A DNA stretch of 35,518 nucleotides from Bacteroidales bacterium (GCA_020860445.1 JAJBUH010000003.1:1-35518), one strand, 5' to 3'; counted from the stretch's first letter, positions 16,050 through 25,239 are shown. The notes: generated by a model from the sequence alone, not told the origin. A program made the numbers and translations.

Positions 16050-16122
16050 AGCGGTAGACGAGGCTCGAACTCGCGACCCTCAGCTTGGGAAGCTAATGCT
16101 CTACCAACTGAGCTACTACCGC
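16050..16122 (-). tRNA. tRNA-Gly (anticodon CCC)
   Basis: A 73-nt cloverleaf on the minus strand: acceptor GCGGTAG/CTACCGC, D-arm GCTC AGTTGGTA GAGC, anticodon stem TTAGC/GCTGA around loop TTCCCAA (anticodon CCC, reading GGG), and T-arm GCGAG TTCGAGC CTCGT. The discriminator is T and CCA is not encoded. Confidence 0.96.
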
Positions 16123-16142
16123 CTATTTCTGTGTTGGTGGTG

Positions 16143-16173
16143 CAAAGTTAGGCATTTTTGTTGAATCTACAAA
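16143..16173 (-). promoter_or_regulatory. Promoter of tRNA-Gly
   Basis: On the minus strand TTTG (16170-16173), exactly 19 bp, then TAACTTTG (16143-16150) matches the Bacteroidetes consensus perfectly. It lies about 20 bp upstream of the tRNA 5' end. Confidence 0.8.
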
Positions 16174-16231
16174 ATTTCCCGCAAGGAATTTTCACGATTC
16201 TATGTCGGAATTGCATGATGTATAATCAGGC

Positions 16232-17416
16232 TTATTTCTTGGCAGGAATGATGGATAGGGATAAAGTGATGATTGCTAGAGACAACAAGAGCCAGGGGGT
16301 AGTGATGAATGGGTCTGATAAACCCTCCAATGCAGTGGAGATGCCTCCAGCGAGATAACCAAGCGCTCCCAAAAGAGCTGAGGACATGCCAGCCTGGGCG
16401 CGCCCAGCATCCATCGCCAAAGAAACGGAGGCTGTGTTCAAGGCACCTAATCCCAGATATATTACAAGTACTCCAGATTCATATAGCCAATAACTGTCAG
16501 CTATCCATAATACTACTGCTACCCATAAGGCTCCGATGAGTATAACAATAGCAGACACCGTCATTAAAAATTTTTGATTTCTAAAGTGGGCGCTCGCCAT
16601 TGCCATAATGGCAAGCGCTATCGCATTGGCTCCCAATGTAAGACTAATACCGCCTTCCCCCATCCCCATTTTGGTCATAATAAACGGAGCGGATGAGAGA
16701 TTGACAATTATTAGGGACATCAACATCGAATATCCTATGCAAGGAATCAAATAAGCAGAGTTGCCCAATAGATGCTTGATAGAGAGCAACAAAGAGTGTG
16801 GAGCTATTGAGATTCTATTCTCTTTAGCAAGAGTTTCTCTGTACCATAGAGTGCATGGCACCATTGCAAGGCCGAGAAACTGCAGTGTCCAAAATACCCC
16901 TTGCCAACCATGGTGCACGGCTATGAACCCTCCGAACACTGGGGCAAGTACCGTAGCAATGCCATTTATCATGCTGACCGTGCCATACATTTTTGTCAAT
17001 TCATTGCCGGTGTAGCAATCTGCCACAATTGAGCGAGCAATTACTACGCCGCCAGATGAGGCCAAGCCCTGTACAAAGCGCAAGGCGATAAACCATTGGA
17101 TGGACGGTGAATAAATACACCCAAAGGTGACAATAAGATAGGCCACTAAGGACCATAGGGCGGGGCGTTTGCGGCCAGTGCTATCACTAATAGTCCCAAA
17201 CAACAGTTGTCCAATGGCTAGACCCACCACACATACGGCGAGCGACATTTGCACACTCGAGGATGAGGTAGAAAAGTAATTCACGATTTCGGGCATAGAT
17301 GCAAGATACATATCCATAACGAATGGAGCAAACGCACTCAGTATGCCGAGGTAAGCTGCCAGAAAGACTTTGCTGTTGTTTGGGGTTGAAGTCATAGAGG
17401 GGATTGGTTTATTCAT
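16232..17416 (-). CDS. Bcr/CflA-type MFS drug efflux transporter
   Basis: A 394-residue inner-membrane protein with about 12 hydrophobic segments. APFVMDMYLASMPEI in helix 1 is characteristic of the Bcr/CflA drug:H+ antiporter subfamily (DHA1). The MFS motif A appears as GTISDSTGRKRP after helix 2, and RFVQGLASSGGVVIARSIVAD in helix 4 fits the same group. The natural substrate is unknown. The start overlaps the stop region of the beta-glucuronidase gene by 8 bp, so the two are translationally coupled. The pump may export a product or by-product of the glucuronidase reaction, such as a released aglycone, but that link is inference from context. Confidence 0.9.
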   Translation of the reverse strand: MNKPIPSMTSTPNNSKVFLAAYLGILSAFAPFVMDMYLASMPEIVNYFSTSSSSVQMSLAVCVVGLAIGQLLFGTISDSTGRKRPALWSLVAYLIVTFGCIYSPSIQWFIALRFVQGLASSGGVVIARSIVADCYTGNELTKMYGTVSMINGIATVLAPVFGGFIAVHHGWQGVFWTLQFLGLAMVPCTLWYRETLAKENRISIAPHSLLLSIKHLLGNSAYLIPCIGYSMLMSLIIVNLSSAPFIMTKMGMGEGGISLTLGANAIALAIMAMASAHFRNQKFLMTVSAIVILIGALWVAVVLWIADSYWLYESGVLVIYLGLGALNTASVSLAMDAGRAQAGMSSALLGALGYLAGGISTALEGLSDPFITTPWLLLSLAIITLSLSIIPAKK

Positions 17417-19220
17417 TTGTTAGGGATTCCTCTCGTTTCATGCGATAGAAATCACGGAGGACATCAAAAGCAGCTTTCTTTTGTCCAGAATCTGAAACCA
17501 GACCTTTACGATTAAAGAAATTTTGGGTTTGATGATTTTGTCTACGCGGAGAACGGAAGTCCTTAAGTATCCAAGGAGAGCACCCAGCCCAACCTGGTTG
17601 ACGATTGTACATACGCAGGGTGCGTTCATAAAGATCCGCTTGGTATTCTTCAGTCCACTTTTGATTGGCTGGGCCATGCAATCCTGCCACTGCGCCACCA
17701 CCAAATTCACTTACGAAGAAAGGCTTATCGTAAGGAATATCATAAGAGTGTATGTCACAAGTCTCAGGAGTACCGCCATACCACCCCAGATAGGCATTGA
17801 AACTCACAATATCGACGTACTCATTCATGTTATCTCGGATATGTGCTGTGTAATCGTCCTCCTCAGCAATTTCCATAGCCATAGAGACCAGGCGCTCAGT
17901 GTCGGCCTCTTTGACCTGGCGAGCCAAATTGGATAGAAATTGATCTCTATCCTCACTGTGGGGCGTTTCGTTGGCAATGCTCCATACGGTGATTGCACAA
18001 CGATTATGATCGCGCTGCATATTGTCGCGCAATTGAATCGAAGCATTGGCGTAGGTATCGGGATTATCCCAGGCTATAGTCCAGTATACCGGAATTTCTG
18101 ACCAAACCATAAATCCCATTTCTTCAGCCTTGCGCACCATGTACTCGCTATGAGGATAATGCGCTAAGCGCACAAAGTTGCAATTAAGTTCTTTTGCCCA
18201 TTGCAGCAGTGTATCGCAGTCTGACTTAGTGAGGGCGCGAGTTGCATTGAATGGGGCCTCTTCATGTATGGAAATTCCACGCAGAAATACGGGTGCTCCA
18301 TTAAGCTTGATTTGTTTGCCCTCAACATCGAGATGGCGGAAGCCTATTCTGTCATTCAAAGTTTCATTGCCGCATGTGATGGCCACATCATAGAGAGTGG
18401 GAGATTCTGGAGACCATAAGTTTGGCTTCGCTTTGATTAGAGCTGAGGCTTTGCCTTGGGAATCAGTGGTAAGAGTTTGATTAATCTTTAGCTCTGGAAT
18501 ATTAATTTTAACCTCCACACCCTCAATTGGATTATTGAGGATAACCGTGGCTTGAAGGGTGTCATATCGATTTGGAGCTAAAGCCAATGAGTAATCATCG
18601 ACCGATATCTCAGGTGTTGACACTATCATCACATCGCGGGTTATACCGCCATAGTTCCACCAATCGCTAATTAATGTTGGCACATCCTCGGCATGGCGAG
18701 TATTGTTAACTCGCACTATCAGAGTGTTATCCTTTTCTTTTAATTTGCCAGTGACATCGAAACTAAAGGGGGTAAACCCGCCTATGTGCCAGCCTAATTT
18801 CTCACCATTAAGATAAACATCAGCGCGATAATTGACAGCAGCGAAGTAGAGATAGTTAGACCCCTCTTTAGGGTCTTGATAGTCGAAATCCTTTTTATAC
18901 CAAATCGAGCCCTCGTATAGCATTAGTTCGGGTCGTTGGGTGTTCCAATCGCCAGGCACTTTGAGGGTTTCCTTATCACAGAAATCATATTCAGCGTGCT
19001 CGTAATTTGATTTAGGTTGGTAGTTTCTGAAAAAACCATTTCCTGTCTCTTGCATACGATAGTCATAGAAGCCAGTCTCTACGGGATCTATGATAGTTTG
19101 CCAAGTGCCATTGAGGAGTACATAGTCACGAGCATACACATTCTGTAGAATCCGAGAGTCCTCGGCATTCAGAAACATCCAGCAAGAGGACAGCAATAGG
19201 GTGAGAGTAATAGCTTTCAT
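17409..19220 (-). CDS. GH2 beta-glucuronidase
   Basis: A 603-residue exported glycoside hydrolase family 2 enzyme. A signal peptide (MKAITLTLLLSSCWMFLNA) precedes a sugar-binding domain (to ~180, with VNYRADVYLNGEKLGWHIGGF), an Ig-like domain (~195-290), and a TIM barrel from ~300. The acid/base is E418 in SIANETPHS and the nucleophile E505 in VSEFGGG. The FNRKG segment (N570, K572) supplies the N-x-K motif that recognises the glucuronate carboxylate, separating it from beta-galactosidases. Size fits the ~600-residue glucuronidases. The signal peptide suggests a periplasmic location. It is cotranscribed with an efflux pump and lies downstream of a terminator. Confidence 0.9.
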   Translation of the reverse strand: MKAITLTLLLSSCWMFLNAEDSRILQNVYARDYVLLNGTWQTIIDPVETGFYDYRMQETGNGFFRNYQPKSNYEHAEYDFCDKETLKVPGDWNTQRPELMLYEGSIWYKKDFDYQDPKEGSNYLYFAAVNYRADVYLNGEKLGWHIGGFTPFSFDVTGKLKEKDNTLIVRVNNTRHAEDVPTLISDWWNYGGITRDVMIVSTPEISVDDYSLALAPNRYDTLQATVILNNPIEGVEVKINIPELKINQTLTTDSQGKASALIKAKPNLWSPESPTLYDVAITCGNETLNDRIGFRHLDVEGKQIKLNGAPVFLRGISIHEEAPFNATRALTKSDCDTLLQWAKELNCNFVRLAHYPHSEYMVRKAEEMGFMVWSEIPVYWTIAWDNPDTYANASIQLRDNMQRDHNRCAITVWSIANETPHSEDRDQFLSNLARQVKEADTERLVSMAMEIAEEDDYTAHIRDNMNEYVDIVSFNAYLGWYGGTPETCDIHSYDIPYDKPFFVSEFGGGAVAGLHGPANQKWTEEYQADLYERTLRMYNRQPGWAGCSPWILKDFRSPRRQNHQTQNFFNRKGLVSDSGQKKAAFDVLRDFYRMKREESLTNE

Positions 19221-19244
19221 AAAATTTGGATTGATGTTTGTAAA

Positions 19245-19297
19245 GAAAAAAAGGTGACAGTGGCCTGATCGACGTCCAGCGATGAGCCACTGTCACC
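19245..19297 (-). terminator. Terminator of the T9SS surface protein gene
   Basis: A perfect 12-bp stem (GGTGACAGTGGC / GCCACTGTCACC) with a 21-base loop, followed on the minus strand by seven T. It lies 15 bp after the stop of the 864-residue gene and separates it from the glucuronidase gene. I see no clear consensus promoter in the ~30 bp left before the glucuronidase ATG. Confidence 0.9.
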
Positions 19298-19311
19298 ATC
19301 ATGAGAAAAAT

Positions 19312-21906
19312 TTACCAAACTATAACCTTTTGCGTTTTGGTCGTGTCTTTCACAATGTAGACGCCGGGGGCGCTGACAGAGAGAGTGGTTTTTTGCTTAG
19401 CCAGTTGACGACCTTGTAGGTCGTAGATATCGCAGGGAGTATTAGCTATGATAGTGCGCCCATCCACTCTTATCGCTGATTCGGTAAGGGTCTCCACTGA
19501 TTCTAAGCCCGAGGTGTAGAATTGTACCAGAATTTCGTTAGAGGGTTCGCTTACGTAAGTGCTTGATGTATCGGAATCGTAGGCCCAAGAGCAGATAGAG
19601 TAGATATACTCCATGCCTGAAATTACGTAAAGATCTTCAAATTGATATGATTCGATATCGCCGCCTTCGAAATTCACTTGGTTCAACTCTGTGACAACAA
19701 TGGCACCCTCATTGAGATCCTGCATCACATTTACTTCGTCAAGGAAGAATGCAGCGCCAGATACGGTATAGAAGTAAATCGAGCCATAGTCTACACCTGA
19801 TAGGTTCACAGTGCCATCAGCCACACCATTCACATCGAAATACAGGTCTTCGACCTCGTCATAATATTGTATGCGCAGACGGTCACCAGCCTTGCCATAG
19901 GCTTTGGCATATACTTTGGCTGTGCCATTGCCATTTGTCAAATCAAGGTAGGGAGTGCAAACGTAGAAGATATCCTCATACTCTTCTTGGCATCCCACCA
20001 TGCCTGCCGCAATGGTACCTCCATAGACTGTCCATCCAGAAACATGGGTAAAATTGCTCAAATCATCAAGATAAGCGCCCTCAAACACATAAGGATTGTC
20101 CATCGTATAGGGCATATCATTCAGCTTAGAGAAATCTTCTGATAAGATAGAAAAATCAGGTGTATACTCTTTGGCTTCGTAGTGTTGCACTACAGATATA
20201 TAGTAGCCCGAGGCTCCATTGACTGCTTCCCAATTAGCGGTGAACGAACCATTATCCGCATCCATCTCTGTGGCCTCAAGAGCTACTGGAGGCCTGATGC
20301 CGAACACATGCTCGCGCTCATAAAGGGTAGTGATGAAGTCGCCTTTTGTGGCTTGTAGGGTATAATAGTGCTCACCCTCCATGTTGAGGCCGGTAAATGC
20401 GTATTCAGTATCGGTAGTGAAAAGATCGGAAACCACCTTTTGATCCGAACTGAGACCTTGCGATGCAAACTCAATGTTATCGACAAGTACGCATCCATCA
20501 TTGCTTGGCCAGATCTCCAACTCAAACCCGTAGTATTGGTCTGAGTAATCATTGCTGATGCCATAGTAGTCAACAGCATTAGCTATGTCAAATTCAATGG
20601 TAGTACCCAGCACATTGGCTACCTCACCCTTATTTAGGAGTTTAGATGAGCCAGTATCTGTGATGCCATAAAGGCGCCACTCGGTGGAATAGGGGTCTCC
20701 TCCGTAAGTTGGGGCAATTGTATTCTCAGCGACTACAGTCATTTGGCATCTAAAGTCTGATACCAGACCTCCTACAGGAGTGCAAATGTTGGGCAGCCAA
20801 CGTGAATTGAAGTAGCGAGTGTAATCTTCATAAAATAGGATACCAGTGCTCTGGTCCAATGGATTGGTGCCAACTTGGGGTTGTTTTTCGTTAAGTTCGA
20901 TAGTCCAGCCATCGGGGAGATTGAAATTAGTGACCATCATGTCTTCATCCCATTCCATATCCTCAAAGTCAATCGAGGTTTCAGTCTTACTATTGGGGTC
21001 AAAAGAGGTTTCCCAAAGGTTTATCAGGTAACCATCGCTTTGGGGGTCACCATTCCAAGAAAGGGTAAAACCATCATTGGTGAAGTGAGAAACGGAGATT
21101 GAATATGGCTCCATGATTTTGTCCTTCACGCGCTCTATTTTCAGGTCGTCGATGATCACTCCATCGCTGTAAGTCATTGCGTTGAATTGTACGAATGCGT
21201 CATTGCCCTCATAGGGGACATCGATTTCGAATTCAACATCAGTCCATCCATCTTCGGGGTAAAATGTCTGGATATAACTCTGATGTTCGGTTGCCATTTC
21301 TATATTAGCCCAGTCGTGACAGCAGGGTGTCACCACCATGGTGCATGGATACTCGCTTGCCGAGCGGCAACGAAATGATATGCGGATCACACCATTGAGG
21401 TTGAGGTTGTTGGGAGTGTTGAGTATGCCCCCAAGGTTGGGGTAATACAAAGCCACTGCGCCACCAGCCTGATATATACAGCAGCCTGACCAACCAGGAG
21501 TCTGGGTAAAGGCTGCTTCTATGTGGTAATCGGTGTCAGGGTCGATTTTGCCTTTGTCAAAATCGATGATGTATCCTGAGATGTCAAGGCTGGTATCGAT
21601 ATCATCGACCGAGCCGTCGTACATGAGATCGAAATTCTCAGAGAGGAGAAGCTCAGTCTCTGCATTGGCGCTGGCCTGGGTAGGTGTTTGCTGGCCATTA
21701 GGGGCTTTGCGTACCGCAGGAGATTCTTTGATTGACTTAAAGAGGTCTGTTGCTTGGTCTTGGCTCAAGACTCCGAGTTCAGGGGATTCAGTAGAGCGTG
21801 ATGGAGTTGCGACAAGCTCCTTAGATGTTGGGTTAAGCTGGCGCGTAGCGCTGGCAGCCGTTACCCAGCATGCAATCAGCATAAAAGCAAGAGTAAATTT
21901 TCTCAT
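19312..21906 (-). CDS. Large T9SS-type modular surface protein (cleaved-adhesin-like and FnIII modules)
   Basis: An 864-residue secreted protein. It has a signal peptide (MRKFTLAFMLIACWVTAASA), a disordered N-terminal stretch to ~85, and repeated jelly-roll modules of cleaved-adhesin/choice-of-anchor type (about 88-260, 310-490, 580-750). Each module has a NxDxVxI-like end such as IIDDLKIE, LVDNIEFA and FLDEVNVM. They alternate with fibronectin type III-like segments (SVSHFTNDGFTLSWNG; NGSFTANWEAVNGASGYYISV). The C-terminal ~60 residues (CDIYDLQGRQLAKQ ... GVYIVKDTTKTQKVIVW) match the type A T9SS sorting tail. It is probably displayed on the cell surface as an adhesin or glycan-binding protein; no catalytic domain is seen. 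It is divergent from the AraC gene and has its own terminator. Confidence 0.82.
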   Translation of the reverse strand: MRKFTLAFMLIACWVTAASATRQLNPTSKELVATPSRSTESPELGVLSQDQATDLFKSIKESPAVRKAPNGQQTPTQASANAETELLLSENFDLMYDGSVDDIDTSLDISGYIIDFDKGKIDPDTDYHIEAAFTQTPGWSGCCIYQAGGAVALYYPNLGGILNTPNNLNLNGVIRISFRCRSASEYPCTMVVTPCCHDWANIEMATEHQSYIQTFYPEDGWTDVEFEIDVPYEGNDAFVQFNAMTYSDGVIIDDLKIERVKDKIMEPYSISVSHFTNDGFTLSWNGDPQSDGYLINLWETSFDPNSKTETSIDFEDMEWDEDMMVTNFNLPDGWTIELNEKQPQVGTNPLDQSTGILFYEDYTRYFNSRWLPNICTPVGGLVSDFRCQMTVVAENTIAPTYGGDPYSTEWRLYGITDTGSSKLLNKGEVANVLGTTIEFDIANAVDYYGISNDYSDQYYGFELEIWPSNDGCVLVDNIEFASQGLSSDQKVVSDLFTTDTEYAFTGLNMEGEHYYTLQATKGDFITTLYEREHVFGIRPPVALEATEMDADNGSFTANWEAVNGASGYYISVVQHYEAKEYTPDFSILSEDFSKLNDMPYTMDNPYVFEGAYLDDLSNFTHVSGWTVYGGTIAAGMVGCQEEYEDIFYVCTPYLDLTNGNGTAKVYAKAYGKAGDRLRIQYYDEVEDLYFDVNGVADGTVNLSGVDYGSIYFYTVSGAAFFLDEVNVMQDLNEGAIVVTELNQVNFEGGDIESYQFEDLYVISGMEYIYSICSWAYDSDTSSTYVSEPSNEILVQFYTSGLESVETLTESAIRVDGRTIIANTPCDIYDLQGRQLAKQKTTLSVSAPGVYIVKDTTKTQKVIVW

Positions 21907-21951
21907 ACCGTTTTCGGAAAATTTTTGGATTAATTATTAGATTTGTCGTTG

Positions 21952-21959
21952 CAAAGATA
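21952..21959 (-). promoter_or_regulatory. Candidate -7 box of the T9SS surface protein gene
   Basis: TATCTTTG on the minus strand, 45 bp upstream of the ATG. No good -33 box at the usual spacing, so the gene may need an activator such as the divergent AraC protein. Confidence 0.5.
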
Positions 21960-22030
21960 TGGCTTTTATCGACCAATTGACGTTTCAGATAGTGTTAGAT
22001 TCATTTCAAAATAAGAACAGTAATGTTAAT

Positions 22031-22062
22031 ATTGTATGATTAAAATATTATGTGTATCTTTG
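22031..22062 (+). promoter_or_regulatory. Promoter of the AraC-family gene
   Basis: ATTG, 20 bp, then TATCTTTG at 22055-22062. It leads into the ATG at 22102 with a leader of about 30 bases. The same octamer is used on the opposite strand for the divergent gene. Confidence 0.65.
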
Positions 22063-22101
22063 CAATTCATTAGATTTTAATCGACTAAGCCTATTTCAAG
22101 A

Positions 22102-22935
22102 ATGAAACCACGAAATCATATACAGTATACTATCCTCACCCGAGCAGACTGGGCTGAGGGTCAATTGTACATCCCTGAGGCTTTCTATATGGGGGTCACC
22201 CAAGGGAGTGCTATAGTGCAAATTAGGAATCGACATTTCTTCCTTGAATATCAGAGCGAACTCCATCAATTCGGAGGCTCTCTTATCCAATGCCAAAATA
22301 TGAGTGATGATTTCCAAGCTCGTATTTTTACATATCCTAGGGCGCTTTTGGAGCCGCTTTTTAAGGCTATAGGGTATGATTGGTATGATTTCTTTGACGT
22401 CAATTCCTTTTACCAGCATGTTGATGATCCTCGCAGTCAGCGTACCTGGCGGGAGTTTAACCAATGGTTAGACTTAGCCCGGACCCTATTTTCCCCCGAG
22501 TCAAAAATCAAGTATCCGCAATTGCAGCAAGAGAATTTTCTGGCAGGCTACTGGATGTGGGCTATTGGTACTCTCCAAGAGGCGATGGTGCTATCAAGAG
22601 GGATGAGTCCTGCAAAGATGATTTACCGAAGATTTTTGAAATTGGTAAATCAACAAGCCATAGACCATCATGATGTGAAATATTATGCCGATATCTTGTC
22701 AATATCGCCTCGATATCTAAGTAAGATTGTCACAGAATGTACAGATGGGGTCACCCCTAAGCAAATCATTGATAGGCATCTCCTCGAGCTAATAAAGGAA
22801 TTGTTGAAAGACCGCTCCCTAACCCTCATCCAAATAGCCGACCAACTCAATTTCCCCGACCAATCCTACCTCAGCCGTTTTTTTTATCGCCACACCGGCT
22901 TTTACCCTTCAAAGTTTCAAAACTTAGCGCCTTGA
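22102..22935 (+). CDS. AraC-family transcriptional regulator
   Basis: A 277-residue DNA-binding protein. The C-terminal ~100 residues form the two helix-turn-helix units of the AraC/XylS family (VKYYADILSISPRYLSKIV, then TLIQIADQLNFPDQSYLSRFFYRHTGFYPSKF). The N-terminal half is a cupin-like sensing region typical of Bacteroidales family members, with no recognisable ligand motif. It is divergently transcribed from the T9SS surface protein gene across a 195-bp gap and is near the glucuronidase/efflux pair, so any of these may be its targets. The gene ends in front of a hairpin terminator. Confidence 0.9.
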   Translation: MKPRNHIQYTILTRADWAEGQLYIPEAFYMGVTQGSAIVQIRNRHFFLEYQSELHQFGGSLIQCQNMSDDFQARIFTYPRALLEPLFKAIGYDWYDFFDVNSFYQHVDDPRSQRTWREFNQWLDLARTLFSPESKIKYPQLQQENFLAGYWMWAIGTLQEAMVLSRGMSPAKMIYRRFLKLVNQQAIDHHDVKYYADILSISPRYLSKIVTECTDGVTPKQIIDRHLLELIKELLKDRSLTLIQIADQLNFPDQSYLSRFFYRHTGFYPSKFQNLAP

Positions 22936-22969
22936 TGTATCCAAATTTTGTGCTCAGGGGCAAATGCAA

Positions 22970-23000
22970 GGGGCGCAACTGTTTCACGCGGTTGCGCCCC
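22970..23000. terminator. Hairpin terminator between convergent genes
   Basis: A 10-bp GC-rich stem (GGGGCGCAAC / GTTGCGCCCC) with an 11-base loop between the convergent ends of the AraC gene and the DUF4465 gene. The T tract is weak on both sides, so efficiency is uncertain. Confidence 0.7.
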
Positions 23001-23034
23001 CTTCTATGTTAGAGTTGCCTGTAATTAGGAGGGG

Positions 23035-24009
23035 TTATTTCACGTAGACCTTCTTGCCGTTGATGATGTAGAGGCCGGGACGGCTGGTGTCGTTGACGCG
23101 GATGCCCTGGATGTTGTAGATTACATCCTGGCCATCGGTGTCAGCCTTAACGCTGTTGATGGCGGTTGTGGTGGGTATTCTCACGGCGATGTTGTCGAGG
23201 ATATAGTAAGCTGGCACTGACATGCCGCTGCCATTATCAATATCGCTGAGCATGTTGAGGCGTAGAGTCTTGATGGCACCCAGGCCGCTGAGGTCAACCT
23301 TTATGTAGCCAATCAGAGGCACACCCTCGGTGAGCACATCCTGCTCGATGATGCCGGTTGATTCGCCCTCGGCATCGAGGCCTTCAAACACAACCTTTAC
23401 ATAATTCTCAGGGGTAGCAGCCGGGCTCATAGAGTTGCCGTTGAGCAGCACATTCAGGGTGTAAGCGTTGAGAGCCAGATATAGGTGGTCGATCACTCGG
23501 GCATCAGTGTCCTTGAATGTCATGGTTGGACGATCATCGCTCCATTCGTTGAGGTATCCAAAGGCTACGGCAAAGTTGTCAGAATCATCATAGCCGCCCT
23601 TGCCGGTGGTGCTGAAAGCCTCGAGCTGCTCCTCAAAGTCGCAACCGGCATAGTCGTTGGTCACATAGTCAGAGATGGCAACGCCGCCATTCCAGTAGGC
23701 GTATGAGCCATAGTTGCAGTTGAGCTCAGAGTAGAGGTCAGTGTTGTTTTGGTCATACCACCAGTAGTTGTCGGCTGCGTCATAGATGCCGTAGCCATCG
23801 GCTCCGTAGAGGAGCTTGCCGCCGTATTCGGGGCTGTCGATGAGCGACGACCAGTTTTTCTCACCGAGCATGTTGCCGTCGCCCTTGTAGTCATCGTTTT
23901 CGAAAGTGAGCACGGCGATGGTGTACGAACCATCTTCCTCAGCGAAGCTGGGAGAAGCGATAGCGCCCATAGCGAGGCACATAGCAGCGATTTTGTAAAT
24001 CTGTTTCAT
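23035..24009 (-). CDS. DUF4465 (BtuH-like) secreted protein with T9SS-like tail
   Basis: A 324-residue secreted protein with a signal peptide (KIAAMCLAMGAIASPSFA). The central ~230 residues fit DUF4465: TFENDDY, a GGVAISDYVTNDYAG segment, DNFAVAFGY, LGAIKTLRLNMLSDID and PAYYILDNIAVR near the end. DUF4465 proteins are found in Bacteroidetes B12 loci; to my recollection the B12-binding BtuH proteins belong to this group. The last ~40 residues (VIYNIQGIRV ... GLYIINGKKVYVK) look like a T9SS sorting tail, and there is no lipobox. So it is probably anchored by T9SS rather than as a lipoprotein. It is last in the riboswitch-led btuB series, 66 bp after the preceding gene. Binding of cobalamin is inference. 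Confidence 0.82.
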   Translation of the reverse strand: MKQIYKIAAMCLAMGAIASPSFAEEDGSYTIAVLTFENDDYKGDGNMLGEKNWSSLIDSPEYGGKLLYGADGYGIYDAADNYWWYDQNNTDLYSELNCNYGSYAYWNGGVAISDYVTNDYAGCDFEEQLEAFSTTGKGGYDDSDNFAVAFGYLNEWSDDRPTMTFKDTDARVIDHLYLALNAYTLNVLLNGNSMSPAATPENYVKVVFEGLDAEGESTGIIEQDVLTEGVPLIGYIKVDLSGLGAIKTLRLNMLSDIDNGSGMSVPAYYILDNIAVRIPTTTAINSVKADTDGQDVIYNIQGIRVNDTSRPGLYIINGKKVYVK

Positions 24010-24075
24010 AGGTTTTTGTTTAGGGGTTAATATTGGGTTTTATTGGTTTTTCACCAGAGATATCCCTGGCGATTT

Positions 24076-25188
24076 TTATTTGACATATATTTTCTTGCCC
24101 GATTTGATGTAGATGCCGTGGGATGGGTTCACCACCTTGCGACCCATCAGGTCGTAGATCGAATCATCGGTCGAGCGTGGGTCGGCAATGACAGAACTTA
24201 CGCCTCCTACCTCGCGCGGAGTGATAATAATCGGATCCTCATCATAACCGGGGATTAGGTGCAAGTCGATAAACTCAGTTATCTCAGTCGAACTCTCGCC
24301 GAGCCATCCGCAATACTGGAATATGCCAGTATATACGCGTATGAAATTGATTTCATTGAGTTCGACTGGGTTGCCATCCTCATCAACGGCCCAACTGATA
24401 TCGAAAGTAGAGTAGATGTCAGTATTGAGAGAATCATCGACATAGCCGTAGGCATCGGGTGCGTAGCGGTACATCACCCAGTATTGGCTATTGCCTGTGC
24501 CATAGTTGACAGCATTGTTGGGCAGGCGCCCGCCCTTGAAGGTTAGGCTCTCGGCCGTCACCCACTCTGGCCAATAGCTCTGCTGGTGGAATGAATTTTT
24601 CATGTGGTAGCCAGTGGAATCGCAACGCTCGCCATCCTGGGTCCAGGTAGCTTCCCAGCGGATATATTCGTCGTAAGTCGAGAAGGGCTCGGTAGCGGTG
24701 CCGCTCTCGGCCGTGGGCTTGTAGTAGGTAATCTCAAAGTCGTGGACTTCGCCGGTGTAGTATTCCCAACCGGCTAATTCATACCACTTGGCAGTGTCAA
24801 CATTGTCTCCCACGCCCACCATCACGATGCCAGGCTCAAATGATCCGCCGATGGTCTCCCTCCCATACACTGGGTCGCTGTTGGCATAGTAACCGTTGCC
24901 GCAGATGCGCAGGTCGCTGCCCACGCCATTCTGTACTGGGTGGTCAAAAGCCACGGTGATATAGCCGCCATAAGGGCCAAGGCAAACCATCAGGCCGCTG
25001 TTGAGGGCATCGGCGCAACTGGCATTCATGTCATCCTGTGAGGTGGTGCCATCGGCCTCGGGCAGAGTGTTGATAAACTGTCCCGGAGCAGGCATATATT
25101 CCAGCACCTTAATTTTTTGCGACTGAGCTTGCGCCCCCAAGCCGCACACCACAAATATAAATAATAGATGTAAATATCTTGTCATCAA
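24076..25188 (-). CDS. Secreted B12-locus protein of unknown fold, T9SS-like tail
   Basis: A 370-residue secreted protein with a signal peptide (HLLFIFVVCGLGAQA). The mature N-terminus (KVLEYMPAPGQFINTLPEA) and GGYITVAFDHPVQNG form a pattern I associate with cell-surface proteins encoded beside BtuB/BtuG genes, but I cannot name a domain. The C-terminal DSIYDLMGRKVVNPSHGIYIKSGKKIYVK end (shown in part) resembles the T9SS tail of the next gene. Aromatic- and Asp-rich segments (FQYCGWLG, YWPEWVTAE) suggest a ligand-binding beta-sandwich. The gene lies between the BtuG-like and DUF4465 genes, 83 bp after the 7-bp repeat at the end of btuG. A role in corrinoid capture is inferred from the locus only. 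Confidence 0.72.
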   Translation of the reverse strand: MMTRYLHLLFIFVVCGLGAQAQSQKIKVLEYMPAPGQFINTLPEADGTTSQDDMNASCADALNSGLMVCLGPYGGYITVAFDHPVQNGVGSDLRICGNGYYANSDPVYGRETIGGSFEPGIVMVGVGDNVDTAKWYELAGWEYYTGEVHDFEITYYKPTAESGTATEPFSTYDEYIRWEATWTQDGERCDSTGYHMKNSFHQQSYWPEWVTAESLTFKGGRLPNNAVNYGTGNSQYWVMYRYAPDAYGYVDDSLNTDIYSTFDISWAVDEDGNPVELNEINFIRVYTGIFQYCGWLGESSTEITEFIDLHLIPGYDEDPIIITPREVGGVSSVIADPRSTDDSIYDLMGRKVVNPSHGIYIKSGKKIYVK

Positions 25189-25239
25189 ATTTTAAATTTA
25201 AAATAAGAGACTAAACCACCGATTTCCACTGATTCCTTA

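Noticed and set aside
16050-16122. tRNA-Gly as an attachment site for an integrated element at 7.7-16.0 kb
   Set aside because: No integrase, no duplicated tRNA end at the other side and no phage or conjugation genes were seen.
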